Assembly: GCA_050485645.1 (NCBI GenBank)
Contig: JBJHBT010000008.1
Coordinates: 1 to 64,000, forward strand
Direction of reading: 5' to 3'
DNA length: 64,000 bases
From: JBJHBP01 sp050485645
GTDB taxonomy: Bacteria > Pseudomonadota > Gammaproteobacteria > Steroidobacterales > Rariloculaceae
Shown here: positions 16,438 through 24,897 of the stretch, in pieces
Layout of the letters: the number at the start of each line of letters is the position of its first letter
Position numbering within the stretch: the first letter of the stretch is position 1
Translations under genes and position numbers: made by a program
Notes under the pieces: model-generated
Databases searched by the model: none
Told to the model about the DNA's origin: nothing
What the model saw: only the letters and a program-made list of their open reading frames with translations

Positions 16438-19218
16438 ATGCGGGAGCACACTCCGATGAGCAGCAATGCGAACCACCGTTCTTCAATGGGGCCGGTGAGG
16501 CCGCCGGTTCGTCCGGTCTACAGGCATGTGATGTGCCGGATCGGGTGCGCACTGTCCGCGTGCATGGTGCTGCTCGCCGGTTGCAGCAGCGGGGACGGCC
16601 CTAGCAGCGTCGGCGTGGGCTCGGGGCAGTCGCCCGACCCGGTGGTACTGGATTTCCCGATCGCCTATACCAAGGGCCCGCTGCTCGACGCGCAGGGACA
16701 GCTCCAGTCCAATCCGGACCTGCGCAGGCTGACGCGGTTCAATGTCGGTACCGATCTGTATCTTCGCGATCGTGCATCGCCAAGCGCCCCTGAGCGCAAC
16801 GTAACCGCCGACATCACCGAGGGTCTTGGCGATGTGATGGGCGTGCAGATCTCCGAAGACGGCGAGCGGGTGCTGTTCGCCATGCGCGGCCCGTTCATGC
16901 CCGGTCTTGCGGAAGAGGATCAGCCCACCTGGAATATCTGGGAGTACGACATCCCCGCAGATGCCCTGCGACGCATCATCGCCTCCGACATCAATGCCGA
17001 AGCGGCGCACGACATCTGGCCGCACTACCTGCCCGACGGGCGCATCGTGTTCGTCTCCACACGCCAGCGACAGTCCAAGGCCATTTTGCTGGACGAGGGC
17101 AAGCCGCAGTTCGATGCGCTGGATGAGGAACGTATGGAAAGCGCCTATGTACTGCACGTGATGCGTGACGACGGCAGTGACATCGAGCAGATTTCCTTCA
17201 ACCAGAGTCACGACATCTATCCCACCGTTCTCGACGACGGACGCATCCTGTTCAGTCGCTGGGACCGGGCGGGCGGTCTCAACGGCATCCATCTGTATAC
17301 GGTTGCACCCGATGGCACCGGGCTTGAGTTGCTGTATGGCGCGCGCTCGCACGCCACCGGCACCGATGGCGGCCAGGTACATTTCACCAGTGCGCGGGAG
17401 ATGGCGGATGGCGGAATCGCAGCCATTGCCAGACCTTTCGCGCATCCGGAGCTGGGCGGCGACATTTACACCATCGCCACACGCCACTTCGTCGAAAACG
17501 AGCAGGCGATTGCTGCGTATGCCGGCATGGCCGGCCCGGCGCAGGCGTCCGCGACACCGAATCAGGTGCGCACCGATCTGCTGGCATCGCCGGGCGGGCG
17601 CTTCGCCTCCGTGTTCCCGTTGTGGGACGGCACCGGGCGCATGCTCGTCAGCTGGTCCATCTGCCGGCTCGTGATTGGCGAAGGCGAACAGGAACTCGTC
17701 AGACCCTGCACGCCGGAGAACCTGGAAGTGCCTGACGCCGTGATAGCGCTGCCGCTGTACGGCGTGTGGATGTACAACCCCGTCGACCAGACTCAGCTGC
17801 CCATCGTGCCCGGCGAGGAGGGTGTGCTGATCGCCGACGTGGTGGCCGCCCAGCCACGCCCGCGTCCGGCGGTGCTGCCTGCTCTGCCGGATCATCCGCC
17901 ACTGGTCACCGAACACGTGGGCATCGTCAATATCCGCAGTGTTTACGACATCGATGGCGTGGATACCGCGCCGGGCGGCATCGCGAATGTTGCCGACCCG
18001 ATGGCGGTGGCCGCGGCCGGCCGGCCGGCGCGCTTCGTGCGTCTGGTGAAGGCGGTGTCGATTCCCGATGACGATGTCGTCGATCTCGCCGGCGCACATT
18101 TCGGGGTCAGCACCCAGCAGGGCATGCGTGAGATTCTCGGCTACGCGCCGATCGAACCGGATGGCTCCGTGCGCATTCAGGTGCCGGCGGACGTGGCTTT
18201 CGCGATCGAGGTGCTGGATGCGCGCGGCCGCCGCATATCGGCGCGCCATCGCAACTGGTTGCAGGTGCGTCCGGGTGAGGAGCTGACCTGCAACGGCTGT
18301 CACGTACCCCAGAGCGGTCTGTCGCATGGCAGGAAGACGAGTTTCGAATCCGTGTACGCCGGATCGACGACGCCCACCGAACCTTTCCAGAATACCCGCC
18401 AGGACCTGTTCACCGATTTCGGCGACACCATGGCCGAAACGCGTACACGCCTGGTGCCGGAGGCGCTGCTGCCCAGCGTGGACCTGCTGTACGAAGATGT
18501 GTGGACGGATATCGCGCTGCGCGACCCCGATGCGCCGCTGGCCCTTCCCTATCGCGCGCTGCTGCATACGGATTCGGGATTCGCGCCGGTGGCTGAATGC
18601 CCCGACGACCCGGATGTGGTGTGTTTCGATGGCTTGCCTTCGGATCCGGATGTGTTGCCGCCAGTGGATCCTGGCTGCATCGGCGCCTGGTCGCCTTTCT
18701 GTCGTATCGTGATCAACTACGAGCATCACATCCATCCGCTATGGAGTGTGATGCGCCAGGTGCTCGACCCGCTCGATCCGATGGTCGTGCTCCAGGACCA
18801 CACCTGTACGCGCTGCCATGCGCCGGTGGATCCGGATGATGACAATGTCATCGGGGTTCCGGCCGCCAGCCTGAACCTGACCGACGGCCAGTCACCGGTA
18901 CAGGCGCTGCACTTTCACGCCTACCGGCAGCTGCTGCTCACCCGCAACGAACAGGAGATCGTCAATGGCGCGCTCCAGGACCGGCTCGTGCAGGTGGGCG
19001 TGGACGACGACGACCAGCCCATTCTTGCCACGGTGCCGCTGCCGGCGCCGATGAGCACCGCAGGTGCCAATGCCTCGAACCGCTTCTTCTCACGATTCAA
19101 CCCTGGCGGCACGCACCAAGGTTACCTGTCGGGCGCGGAGCTGCGGCTGATTGCCGAGTGGCTGGATATTGGCGCGCAGTATTACAACAATCCGTTCGAC
19201 GTGCCGGAGGACCAGTGA
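16438..19218 (+). CDS. HzsA-related dihaem lipoprotein with TolB-like propeller
   Basis: A 926-residue lipoprotein (lipobox LLAG-Cys 49). The N-terminal half has repeated beta-propeller blades: QISEDGERVLFAM, YLPDGRIVFVSTR, VLDDGRILFSRWD. Two haem motifs follow, CNGCH near residue 617 and CTRCH near 790. This order resembles the hydrazine synthase alpha-subunit-related family, which is widespread outside anammox bacteria; hydrazine synthesis is not implied. Alternative starts are ATG 16456, with GGGAG upstream, and ATG 16531, close to the signal. It heads a plus-strand operon of outer-membrane and thioredoxin-like proteins; its stop overlaps the next GTG. Probably a surface or periplasmic redox protein. 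Substrate unknown. Confidence 0.7.
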   Translation: MREHTPMSSNANHRSSMGPVRPPVRPVYRHVMCRIGCALSACMVLLAGCSSGDGPSSVGVGSGQSPDPVVLDFPIAYTKGPLLDAQGQLQSNPDLRRLTRFNVGTDLYLRDRASPSAPERNVTADITEGLGDVMGVQISEDGERVLFAMRGPFMPGLAEEDQPTWNIWEYDIPADALRRIIASDINAEAAHDIWPHYLPDGRIVFVSTRQRQSKAILLDEGKPQFDALDEERMESAYVLHVMRDDGSDIEQISFNQSHDIYPTVLDDGRILFSRWDRAGGLNGIHLYTVAPDGTGLELLYGARSHATGTDGGQVHFTSAREMADGGIAAIARPFAHPELGGDIYTIATRHFVENEQAIAAYAGMAGPAQASATPNQVRTDLLASPGGRFASVFPLWDGTGRMLVSWSICRLVIGEGEQELVRPCTPENLEVPDAVIALPLYGVWMYNPVDQTQLPIVPGEEGVLIADVVAAQPRPRPAVLPALPDHPPLVTEHVGIVNIRSVYDIDGVDTAPGGIANVADPMAVAAAGRPARFVRLVKAVSIPDDDVVDLAGAHFGVSTQQGMREILGYAPIEPDGSVRIQVPADVAFAIEVLDARGRRISARHRNWLQVRPGEELTCNGCHVPQSGLSHGRKTSFESVYAGSTTPTEPFQNTRQDLFTDFGDTMAETRTRLVPEALLPSVDLLYEDVWTDIALRDPDAPLALPYRALLHTDSGFAPVAECPDDPDVVCFDGLPSDPDVLPPVDPGCIGAWSPFCRIVINYEHHIHPLWSVMRQVLDPLDPMVVLQDHTCTRCHAPVDPDDDNVIGVPAASLNLTDGQSPVQALHFHAYRQLLLTRNEQEIVNGALQDRLVQVGVDDDDQPILATVPLPAPMSTAGANASNRFFSRFNPGGTHQGYLSGAELRLIAEWLDIGAQYYNNPFDVPEDQ

Positions 19219-19970
19219 CGGGCGCACACCTACATCGTTTCGCTGTGCTCACGGCGCTGCTGTGGATCGCGGTGGCCGGCGCCGCCGCGGCCAGCGACCG
19301 TCAGCTGATACTTCGGGTCGCCGAGCCCTATCTGGAGATGCATACCGGGCCGGGTCGCGGCTATCCGGTGTTTCATGTGGCCGAGCGGGGCGAGCAGATC
19401 GTTGTGCTGCGCCGCCGTACGGACTGGTACAAGGTCCGTGTGCCGCGCGGACAGGAAGGCTGGGTGCATCGCCAGGTACTGGAGCAGACGCTGTTGCCGA
19501 ACGGCGATCGCTACAGCCCGCCCGGCTACACGCTGGGCGACCTGGCAGGCAGGCGCTGGGAAGCTGGCACCCTGTATGGCGATTTCGGCGGCGCGAACGT
19601 CATAGCGACCTATGGCGGCTTTGGGCTCACACCGAACATCTCGTTCGAGCTGTGGGCCTCGCAGGTGCTCGGCCGTTTCAGCGACAGCCGGTTGCTGAAC
19701 CTGAATGTGGTCCATACGCTGTATCCGCAACGGCGGATATCGCCGTTCTTTACGATTGGTGGTGGCGTCATCGAAACGCGCCCGAAGGCCACGCTGGTGG
19801 CGGCTGCCGATCGTCGTGATTCAACCGCGCACGCCGGAGTGGGCGTGCGCACCTATCTCACCCGGCGCTTCGTGTTTCGCGCCGAATATAAATCGTATGT
19901 GGTTTTTACGAGCCGCAACGAAAATGAGGAAGCCAACGAATGGAAAGCCGGGTTCTCGTTCTTCTTCTGA
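19215..19970 (+). CDS. SH3-domain outer-membrane beta-barrel protein
   Basis: A 251-residue exported protein. A signal peptide ends near AAAASD. A bacterial SH3-like domain follows (about residues 30-90: MHTGPGRGYPVFHVAERGE, WYKVRVPRGQEGWV). The rest alternates as a small outer-membrane barrel and ends in Phe-Phe-Phe, a typical barrel C-terminal signal. It starts with GTG 19215, overlapping the HzsA-related stop by four bases, and its 3' end overlaps the next gene by 31 bp, so the three are tightly coupled. It may anchor the cytochrome lipoprotein to peptidoglycan or the outer membrane; that role is inference. Confidence 0.72.
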   Translation: MTGAHLHRFAVLTALLWIAVAGAAAASDRQLILRVAEPYLEMHTGPGRGYPVFHVAERGEQIVVLRRRTDWYKVRVPRGQEGWVHRQVLEQTLLPNGDRYSPPGYTLGDLAGRRWEAGTLYGDFGGANVIATYGGFGLTPNISFELWASQVLGRFSDSRLLNLNVVHTLYPQRRISPFFTIGGGVIETRPKATLVAAADRRDSTAHAGVGVRTYLTRRFVFRAEYKSYVVFTSRNENEEANEWKAGFSFFF

Positions 19971-20587
19971 TGCTGCTGCTGGCTGTTGGCGGCTGCAGCC
20001 GCGGTCTCGTGCAGGGCGAGGCCGCCGATGAGCCGCCGGTGATCGAGCCGGAGGTGGAGCGGCGCGACATCGATCCGCCGCGCATCGGTGCGTCCAATTT
20101 CGAGGTGGGCTTCTTCGTTGGCAAGATCAGCGTTGAGGACTTCGGGGTCAACGACGTGCTTGGCGCAAGGCTTGCGTATCACGTGACCGAAGGACTGTTC
20201 GTGGAACTGGCGGCCGGCCGAGCCGATACCCAGGAGACCAGTTTCGAGCGCCTCAGCGGCGCGGCGCGACTTTTGACCGACAGCGAGCGGCAGTTCACGT
20301 ACTACAACGTCTCGGTGGGGTACAACGTACTGCCGGGCGAGGTGTTTCTCGGCCGCAATCGGGCGATGAACGCCGCACTTTACGTAATAGGCGGGGTCGG
20401 CAAGACCCGGTTCGCCGGTGATGACCGGTTTACCGTCAATGTCGGCCTGGGTGTGCGCGTGCTGCCGCTGGACTGGCTGGCGGTGCATGCGGATGTGCGC
20501 AATCACATCTTCGATATCGATCTTCTCGGTCGCTCGAAGCGTGCGCACAATCTGGAAACGCATATCGGTGTGACGTTCTTCTTCTGA
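19940..20587 (+). CDS. Outer-membrane beta-barrel lipoprotein
   Basis: A 215-residue protein with a short signal and lipobox AVGGC at about residue 19. An acidic and proline-rich linker follows, then an eight-stranded-barrel-like region from FEVGFFVGKISVEDFG to a C-terminal HIGVTFFF. It resembles small outer-membrane beta-barrel-domain proteins of the OmpA-N/OprF-like type without a peptidoglycan domain. It overlaps the SH3 barrel gene and is followed by the TlpA gene after 66 bp. Exact role unknown. Confidence 0.7.
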   Translation: MESRVLVLLLMLLLAVGGCSRGLVQGEAADEPPVIEPEVERRDIDPPRIGASNFEVGFFVGKISVEDFGVNDVLGARLAYHVTEGLFVELAAGRADTQETSFERLSGAARLLTDSERQFTYYNVSVGYNVLPGEVFLGRNRAMNAALYVIGGVGKTRFAGDDRFTVNVGLGVRVLPLDWLAVHADVRNHIFDIDLLGRSKRAHNLETHIGVTFFF

Positions 20588-20653
20588 CGGGCGCCGATGG
20601 CAAGGTCGCGAGCGCCTGCGCGCAGGCAGAAATTTTCTGGGAGTAACGGGAAC

Positions 20654-21142
20654 ATGCAACGAGCATTGATCACATTGGTGGCCGGCGTGCTGATCGCGGT
20701 AGCGGCACCGGCCGGCGAACTGAGCGGCAAGGCGCCTGACTTCACGCTTCAGTCCCGCTCAGGCGAAAGCGTCTCGCTGTCGGATTTCGCGGGCGATGTC
20801 GTGATGATCAACTTCTGGGCCAGCTGGTGCGCACCCTGCCTGCAGGAAATGCCGCATCTGGAGGCGCTGCACAATCGCTACAGGAGTCTGGGTTTCACGT
20901 TGCTGGGCGTGAACGTGGAAGACAATCCACGTGCCGCAGAGCGATGGCTGGCGGAACGGCCGGTGAGCTTCGAGATTCTCTACGACCGGCAGAATGATGT
21001 CAGCAAGCTGTTCGAAGTGATCGCGATGCCGACCACCGTGCTGGTGGATCGCCAGGGCAACAGGCGATTCATTCATCATGGCTATCTGCCCGGCTACGAG
21101 GACAAGTATCAGACGCAGGTTCGTGCGCTGCTGCGTGAGTGA
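20654..21142 (+). CDS. TlpA/ResA-like thiol-disulfide oxidoreductase
   Basis: A 162-residue periplasmic thioredoxin-fold protein with a cleavable signal. WCAPC lies near residues 56-60 in the typical NFWASWCAPC context, and the cis-proline is in VIAMPTTVLVD. TlpA-like proteins reduce cysteines in apocytochromes or copper-site proteins. The neighbours suggest clients here: CxxCH cytochromes and the Cys-rich DUF4266 lipopeptide. ATG 20654 is chosen because GGGAG precedes it and the signal peptide begins there; the frame extends to 20597. Confidence 0.88.
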   Translation: MQRALITLVAGVLIAVAAPAGELSGKAPDFTLQSRSGESVSLSDFAGDVVMINFWASWCAPCLQEMPHLEALHNRYRSLGFTLLGVNVEDNPRAAERWLAERPVSFEILYDRQNDVSKLFEVIAMPTTVLVDRQGNRRFIHHGYLPGYEDKYQTQVRALLRE

Positions 21143-21248
21143 CGGTGCCCGAGCATGACGTGCCCGTGCGCGGCGAGGCGAACGCGCATGAGGAGAAACC
21201 GGGATCTGCGCTTGCGGAGCGGTTGATGAGACATTCGAGGACAGGTCA

Positions 21249-21539
21249 ATGGAAGTGCCGATGACAAGTACGGTAGCGATGCGGGGTTCGCCGCTTCGCA
21301 TCATGCGCATGGTTCACGCCGCCTGCATGGTGCTGGTGGTCGCCGGCGTACTGCTGGCCACCGCGGGTTGCTCCGTACAGCCGTGGGTCATGCCGTATGA
21401 GCGTGACCGGATCGCCGATCCCATCATGTCGTTCGAGCGTGATCCGATTTCCGATGCGTTCACGAACCATGTCTACGAGGTGCGGGAATCGGCACGGGGC
21501 GCCACTGGCAGTTCAGGCGGCGGCTGCGGTTGCAACTGA
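21249..21539 (+). CDS. DUF4266 small lipoprotein ending in GGGCGCN
   Basis: A 96-residue precursor. A hydrophobic signal ends in the lipobox TAG-Cys 41, leaving a mature lipopeptide of about 56 residues. The Pro-Trp pair right after the lipid Cys (CSVQPW), the MSFERDPISDAF core and the C-terminal GGGCGCN (Cys 93 and Cys 95) match the DUF4266 family as I know it. The tail could bind metal, form a disulfide or carry a modification; none is shown by sequence. It lies between the TlpA gene and DUF3570, and the DUF3570 ATG starts five bases after its stop. DUF4266-DUF3570 adjacency recurs in proteobacteria, often with ApbE, which is absent here. Confidence 0.82.
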   Translation: MEVPMTSTVAMRGSPLRIMRMVHAACMVLVVAGVLLATAGCSVQPWVMPYERDRIADPIMSFERDPISDAFTNHVYEVRESARGATGSSGGGCGCN

Positions 21540-21544
21540 ATCGC

Positions 21545-22720
21545 ATGACGCATACCACCAGTTTCCACCTGCCGCGATCCCGGTCAGCCGTCACGGCTGC
21601 CTTGCTGATCGCCGCGTGCGCGATACACACAGTGTCTGTGTTCGCCAGCGTGCTACCCGAAGATCGCGCCGACGTGATGTACAAGATCTACGACGGTGGC
21701 GGCGTGACGATCGACGGCCCCGCCATGCTGATGCGCAAGCAGCTTTCCGGCAGGGTGTCGGTAGCGGCCAACTACTATGTCGACCAGGTGTCGGCCGCTT
21801 CCATCGATATCGTCACCACGGCCAGCCCGTTCACCGAGACCCGCACGGAATATTCACTTGGCGTGGACTACCTGCACGATCGCTGGATCATGAGTGTCGG
21901 CTACGGCGCCAGTGAGGAGCCGGACTATTCGGCGAGCACCTGGAATCTGGGCATCAGCCAGGACTTCTTCGGCGATCTCACCACCCTGTCGCTCGGCTAT
22001 ACGCTGGGCCGGGACGAGGTCCGTCGCGCGGGCGACAGCGGTTTTGCCGAGGATGTGAAGCGCCAGCACTACCGACTGGGGCTGTCACAGATACTGACAC
22101 GCAACTTCATCCTCGGTCTCAGTTACGAAACCGTGACCGACCAGGGCTTCCTCAGCAATCCCTACCGCACGGTGCGCTATCTCGACGGCGACTCCGCGCT
22201 GGGCTACAGCTATGAACAGGAAGTGTTTCCGTCGACGCGAACCAGCGACGCCGGCGCCATACGACTGCGCTACTATCTGCCGTATCGGGCCGCGCTGCAC
22301 ACCGGATTCCGTCGCTACGCCGACAGCTGGGGTGTGCGCTCGGATACCTACGAGCTCGGCTATACGCACCCGGTGGCCGGCGGCTGGACCATAGAATCCA
22401 GGATTCGCTGGTATTCCCAGACCGGTGTGGACTTCTACAGCGACCTGTTCCCGTACGAACAGTCCCAGAACTTCAGAACCCGCAACAAGGAATCCAGTCC
22501 TTTCAGCAGCGTGACGTTCCGTATCGGATTGCGTTACGAGATCCTGCGGCGCGGCTGGCGCTTTCTTGATCGTGGCAGCGTGAATCTGGTCTACGACCGC
22601 ATCGAGTTCGACTACAGCGAATTTCGCGATCTGCGTGTGACCGGCGTGACACCGGGTTCGGAGCCGACCTACGGCTTCGGTGCCAATGTGTTTCAGGTGT
22701 ACGTATCGTTCTGGTACTGA
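21545..22720 (+). CDS. DUF3570 outer-membrane beta-barrel protein
   Basis: A 391-residue exported protein. A signal peptide is followed by the family signature LPEDRADVMYKIYDGGG and VTIDGPAMLMRKQL. A long alternating amphipathic beta region with many Tyr/Arg strands ends in QVYVSFWY, a barrel-like C terminus. DUF3570 proteins are predicted outer-membrane channels of unknown substrate. ATG 21545 is used rather than the in-frame TTG at 21530, because it follows the DUF4266 stop by five bases. It is the last gene of the unit and ends 25 bp from the convergent moeA stop, with no terminator visible. Confidence 0.85.
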   Translation: MTHTTSFHLPRSRSAVTAALLIAACAIHTVSVFASVLPEDRADVMYKIYDGGGVTIDGPAMLMRKQLSGRVSVAANYYVDQVSAASIDIVTTASPFTETRTEYSLGVDYLHDRWIMSVGYGASEEPDYSASTWNLGISQDFFGDLTTLSLGYTLGRDEVRRAGDSGFAEDVKRQHYRLGLSQILTRNFILGLSYETVTDQGFLSNPYRTVRYLDGDSALGYSYEQEVFPSTRTSDAGAIRLRYYLPYRAALHTGFRRYADSWGVRSDTYELGYTHPVAGGWTIESRIRWYSQTGVDFYSDLFPYEQSQNFRTRNKESSPFSSVTFRIGLRYEILRRGWRFLDRGSVNLVYDRIEFDYSEFRDLRVTGVTPGSEPTYGFGANVFQVYVSFWY

Positions 22721-22730
22721 TGCCGGCCTG

Positions 22731-22761
22731 CCAGCGAAACAGCGGTTACCAGCGAAACAGC
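22731..22761. repeat. 18-bp tandem duplication at the moeA 3' end
   Basis: CCAGCGAAACAGC occurs at 22731-22743 and again at 22749-22761, 18 bp apart. The second copy encodes the last residues of moeA and its stop lies in the spacer. Confidence 0.8.
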
Positions 22762-23957
22762 CTGACGGCTGTGCCCGCCGGCGAGAGGTCCTTGCCGCGC
22801 GGCAGCTCCACGAAGCCGTCCGTGCCGGCCAGCGCCATGAAATCGCCGGAGGTGTTCGTGGGCCTTGGTTCGGCCAACAGCTGGCCGTTGTCGGACGATG
22901 CCAGCACCACCGGCATATACAGTGTCAGGTCGGCGGGGTTCCTGACGTCGCCGGTCAGCACGGCGCGTTCCACGGTGGCCGTGCGTTCGCCGGCCGCAGC
23001 GCGCAGGGCGGGGAGCACGTAACGGGTCAGACACACCAGCGTCGATACCGGATTGCCGGGCAGCGCGAAGATCAGCTTGCCCGAGCGGCTCACGGCGAAC
23101 AGCATCGGTTTGCCGGGGCGCTGGGCGATGCGATGGAACACGGTTTCCGCGCCCAGTTCCTTCAGTGCGGCCGGCACGAAATCGAACCGTCCCATCGACA
23201 CGCCGCCGCTGAGTATCAGCACGTCGTGACGATCGTGGAGCTTCCTGATCCTGCGCAGCAGTGTCCGGGGCTCATCATCGATTCGCGCACGCGTGACCCG
23301 CGCCAGCGTATGGCGCAGCAGGCTGGCTTCCAGCGTGCGGTCATTCGTCGACCGGATCTGGTGGGCCGCGACGCGGTCGTCGACATCGACCAGTTCATCG
23401 CCGGTGGCCACCACCGCGACGTGCGGCAAAGCACTGACATCGACCTTGCCCTGCCCGACGCTGGCGAGCACTGCGATCTCTGCAGGGCCGATTCGGGTAC
23501 CGGCCGGCAGCACGGTGACGCCGGCGCGTCGATCGCTGCCGCGCGGATGGATGGCGTCACGGTGATTCACCGTCAGCGGCGTGTCGACCGTGACGACATT
23601 GTCCTGTCTTGAGAGTCTTTCCACCGGAATCACGGTGTCCGCTCCTTCGGGCAGTATCGCGCCGGTCATGACCTCGATGCACTGGCCGCTGGCGCTCAGC
23701 GACAAAGCCGGTCTGCCCGCCGGCTGCACACCAGCCACCACGAATTCACGCAGTCCCTGTTCCCAGTCCGCGAAGGCGATGGCAACGCCATCCAGCGTGA
23801 CGCGATCGAATGGCGGCTGATCGCGGTCGGCCGCCACGTCCGCGACCAGAACGCGTCCATGCGCCTCCGACAGCGCGCAGGTCTGCGATTCCATACGCGT
23901 GATGCGACCCATGATCAGCGCTTCGGCGGCGGCAACGTCCAGCAATGTCATCTCCAT
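22746..23957 (-). CDS. moeA: Molybdopterin molybdenumtransferase MoeA
   Basis: Inserts molybdenum into adenylylated molybdopterin, the final step of Moco synthesis. The 403-residue protein has the family domains in order: DQPPFDRVTLDGVA near residue 50 (canonical MDGYA here altered to LDGVA), EVMTGAILPEGADTVI, the MoCF-like core VAVVATGDELV and SGGVSMGRFDFV, then AQRPGKPMLFA and FALPGNPVSTLV. Start ATG 23957, with a second ATG two codons on. It is divergent from the HisN-like gene. The other Moco genes are 20-30 kb away, so this copy is regulated separately. Confidence 0.94.
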   Translation of the reverse strand: MEMTLLDVAAAEALIMGRITRMESQTCALSEAHGRVLVADVAADRDQPPFDRVTLDGVAIAFADWEQGLREFVVAGVQPAGRPALSLSASGQCIEVMTGAILPEGADTVIPVERLSRQDNVVTVDTPLTVNHRDAIHPRGSDRRAGVTVLPAGTRIGPAEIAVLASVGQGKVDVSALPHVAVVATGDELVDVDDRVAAHQIRSTNDRTLEASLLRHTLARVTRARIDDEPRTLLRRIRKLHDRHDVLILSGGVSMGRFDFVPAALKELGAETVFHRIAQRPGKPMLFAVSRSGKLIFALPGNPVSTLVCLTRYVLPALRAAAGERTATVERAVLTGDVRNPADLTLYMPVVLASSDNGQLLAEPRPTNTSGDFMALAGTDGFVELPRGKDLSPAGTAVRLFRW

Positions 23958-23981
23958 CGACCACCGTGAGGCTGGCGGTTA

Positions 23982-24009
23982 CGGTGATATACTAGTGAAC
24001 ACTTCACCG
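23982..24009 (+). promoter_or_regulatory. Putative promoter and nested palindrome ahead of the HisN-like gene
   Basis: A -10-like TATACT lies at 23988-23993 without a convincing -35. Immediately downstream, GTGAA/TTCAC (23995-23999 and 24003-24007) form a palindrome around CAC. An outer pair CGGTGA/TCACCG (23982-23987 and 24004-24009) encloses the -10. The geometry suits a repressor operator, but no regulator is identified. Confidence 0.35.
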
Positions 24010-24104
24010 TGCTGCACAGATCTCATGGCGTCGCATCCATCTGAACAGGCGAAACGCAGACTTACCCTGTCGTCCTTCGTTGTCATCGATCAGGACGACG
24101 CCCG

Positions 24105-24884
24105 GTGAGTGAATCCGGTTCGCTCACGCAGGAACTGGAGTTTGCCCACACGCTGGCCGACATCGCGCGCGATATCTCGATGCGGCATTTCCGTAACAGT
24201 CCCCGCCAGTGGCGCAAGCCCGATGGCAGCGTGGTAACCGAAGCCGATCATGCCGTGGAAGACGCACTGCGGGCGCGCATCGCCGCGGAGCGGCCGGCAC
24301 ATGCAATGCTTGGCGAGGAACGCGGTGAATCCGGCGCCGGAGAGCGCCGCTGGATCATCGACGCCATCGATGGCACGCACAGCTTTTCCGAGGGACGGCC
24401 GCACTGGGGCACGCTGATTGCTCTGGAGGAGCACGGACGCATCGTGGTCGGCATCTGTGATGAACCGGCGCTGGGCCGACGCTACTGGGCACAGCGTGAC
24501 GGTGGCGCGTGGCTGCGCGCGGATGCGGGCGCGCCTCGCCGTCTGAGTGTGACATCAACGGATGATCTTCGGCAGGCGCGCAGCTTCGTGCCACCGTCGC
24601 AATGGATTCCGGATGCCGCGGCACGCACAATTGTCGAACGCCTCGAACGGCATACGCGCCCGAGCGCGCCGGTGGCACACCCGGCCCTGCAGGTCGCCAG
24701 CGGTGAGTACGATCTGGCGGTTTTCTTCATTGCCGGCCCCTGGGATCTGGCCGCGCCGCTGCTGGTTGTCGAAGAGGCGGGCGGGCGGTTCACCGATCTC
24801 AGCGGTGGCGTTTCGATCACCACGGGTACTGCGGTATTCTCCAACGGCCGCGTGCATGAAGCGGCGCTGGAGCTGATCCGCTGA
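24105..24884 (+). CDS. Inositol monophosphatase-family phosphatase (HisN-like)
   Basis: Mg-dependent phosphatase of the IMPase superfamily; family members act on histidinol phosphate, inositol phosphate or PAP. The 259-residue protein has the metal-site motifs GEERG, WIIDAIDGTHSF (canonical DPIDGT, Pro replaced by Ala) and the C-terminal WDLAAPLLVVEEAGG. The compact substrate region and HisN-type layout favour histidinol phosphatase, but the his operon is not nearby, so no symbol is given. It starts at GTG 24105 with AGGA upstream. A 27-codon reading frame from ATG 24025 ends over this GTG and may be fortuitous. corA follows after 13 bp. Confidence 0.82.
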   Translation: MSESGSLTQELEFAHTLADIARDISMRHFRNSPRQWRKPDGSVVTEADHAVEDALRARIAAERPAHAMLGEERGESGAGERRWIIDAIDGTHSFSEGRPHWGTLIALEEHGRIVVGICDEPALGRRYWAQRDGGAWLRADAGAPRRLSVTSTDDLRQARSFVPPSQWIPDAAARTIVERLERHTRPSAPVAHPALQVASGEYDLAVFFIAGPWDLAAPLLVVEEAGGRFTDLSGGVSITTGTAVFSNGRVHEAALELIR

Positions 24885-24897
24885 AGGTGTATCCGGG

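Noticed and set aside
16438..19218. Hydrazine synthase (anammox) activity
   Set aside because: Only the HzsA-related fold and haem motifs are suggested; hzsB and hzsC and other anammox genes are absent, and the family is widespread outside anammox bacteria.
24025..24108. 27-codon frame ending over the HisN-like GTG
   Set aside because: The four-base overlap is suggestive of coupling, but there is no ribosome site, no codon pattern of a leader and no known conserved peptide.
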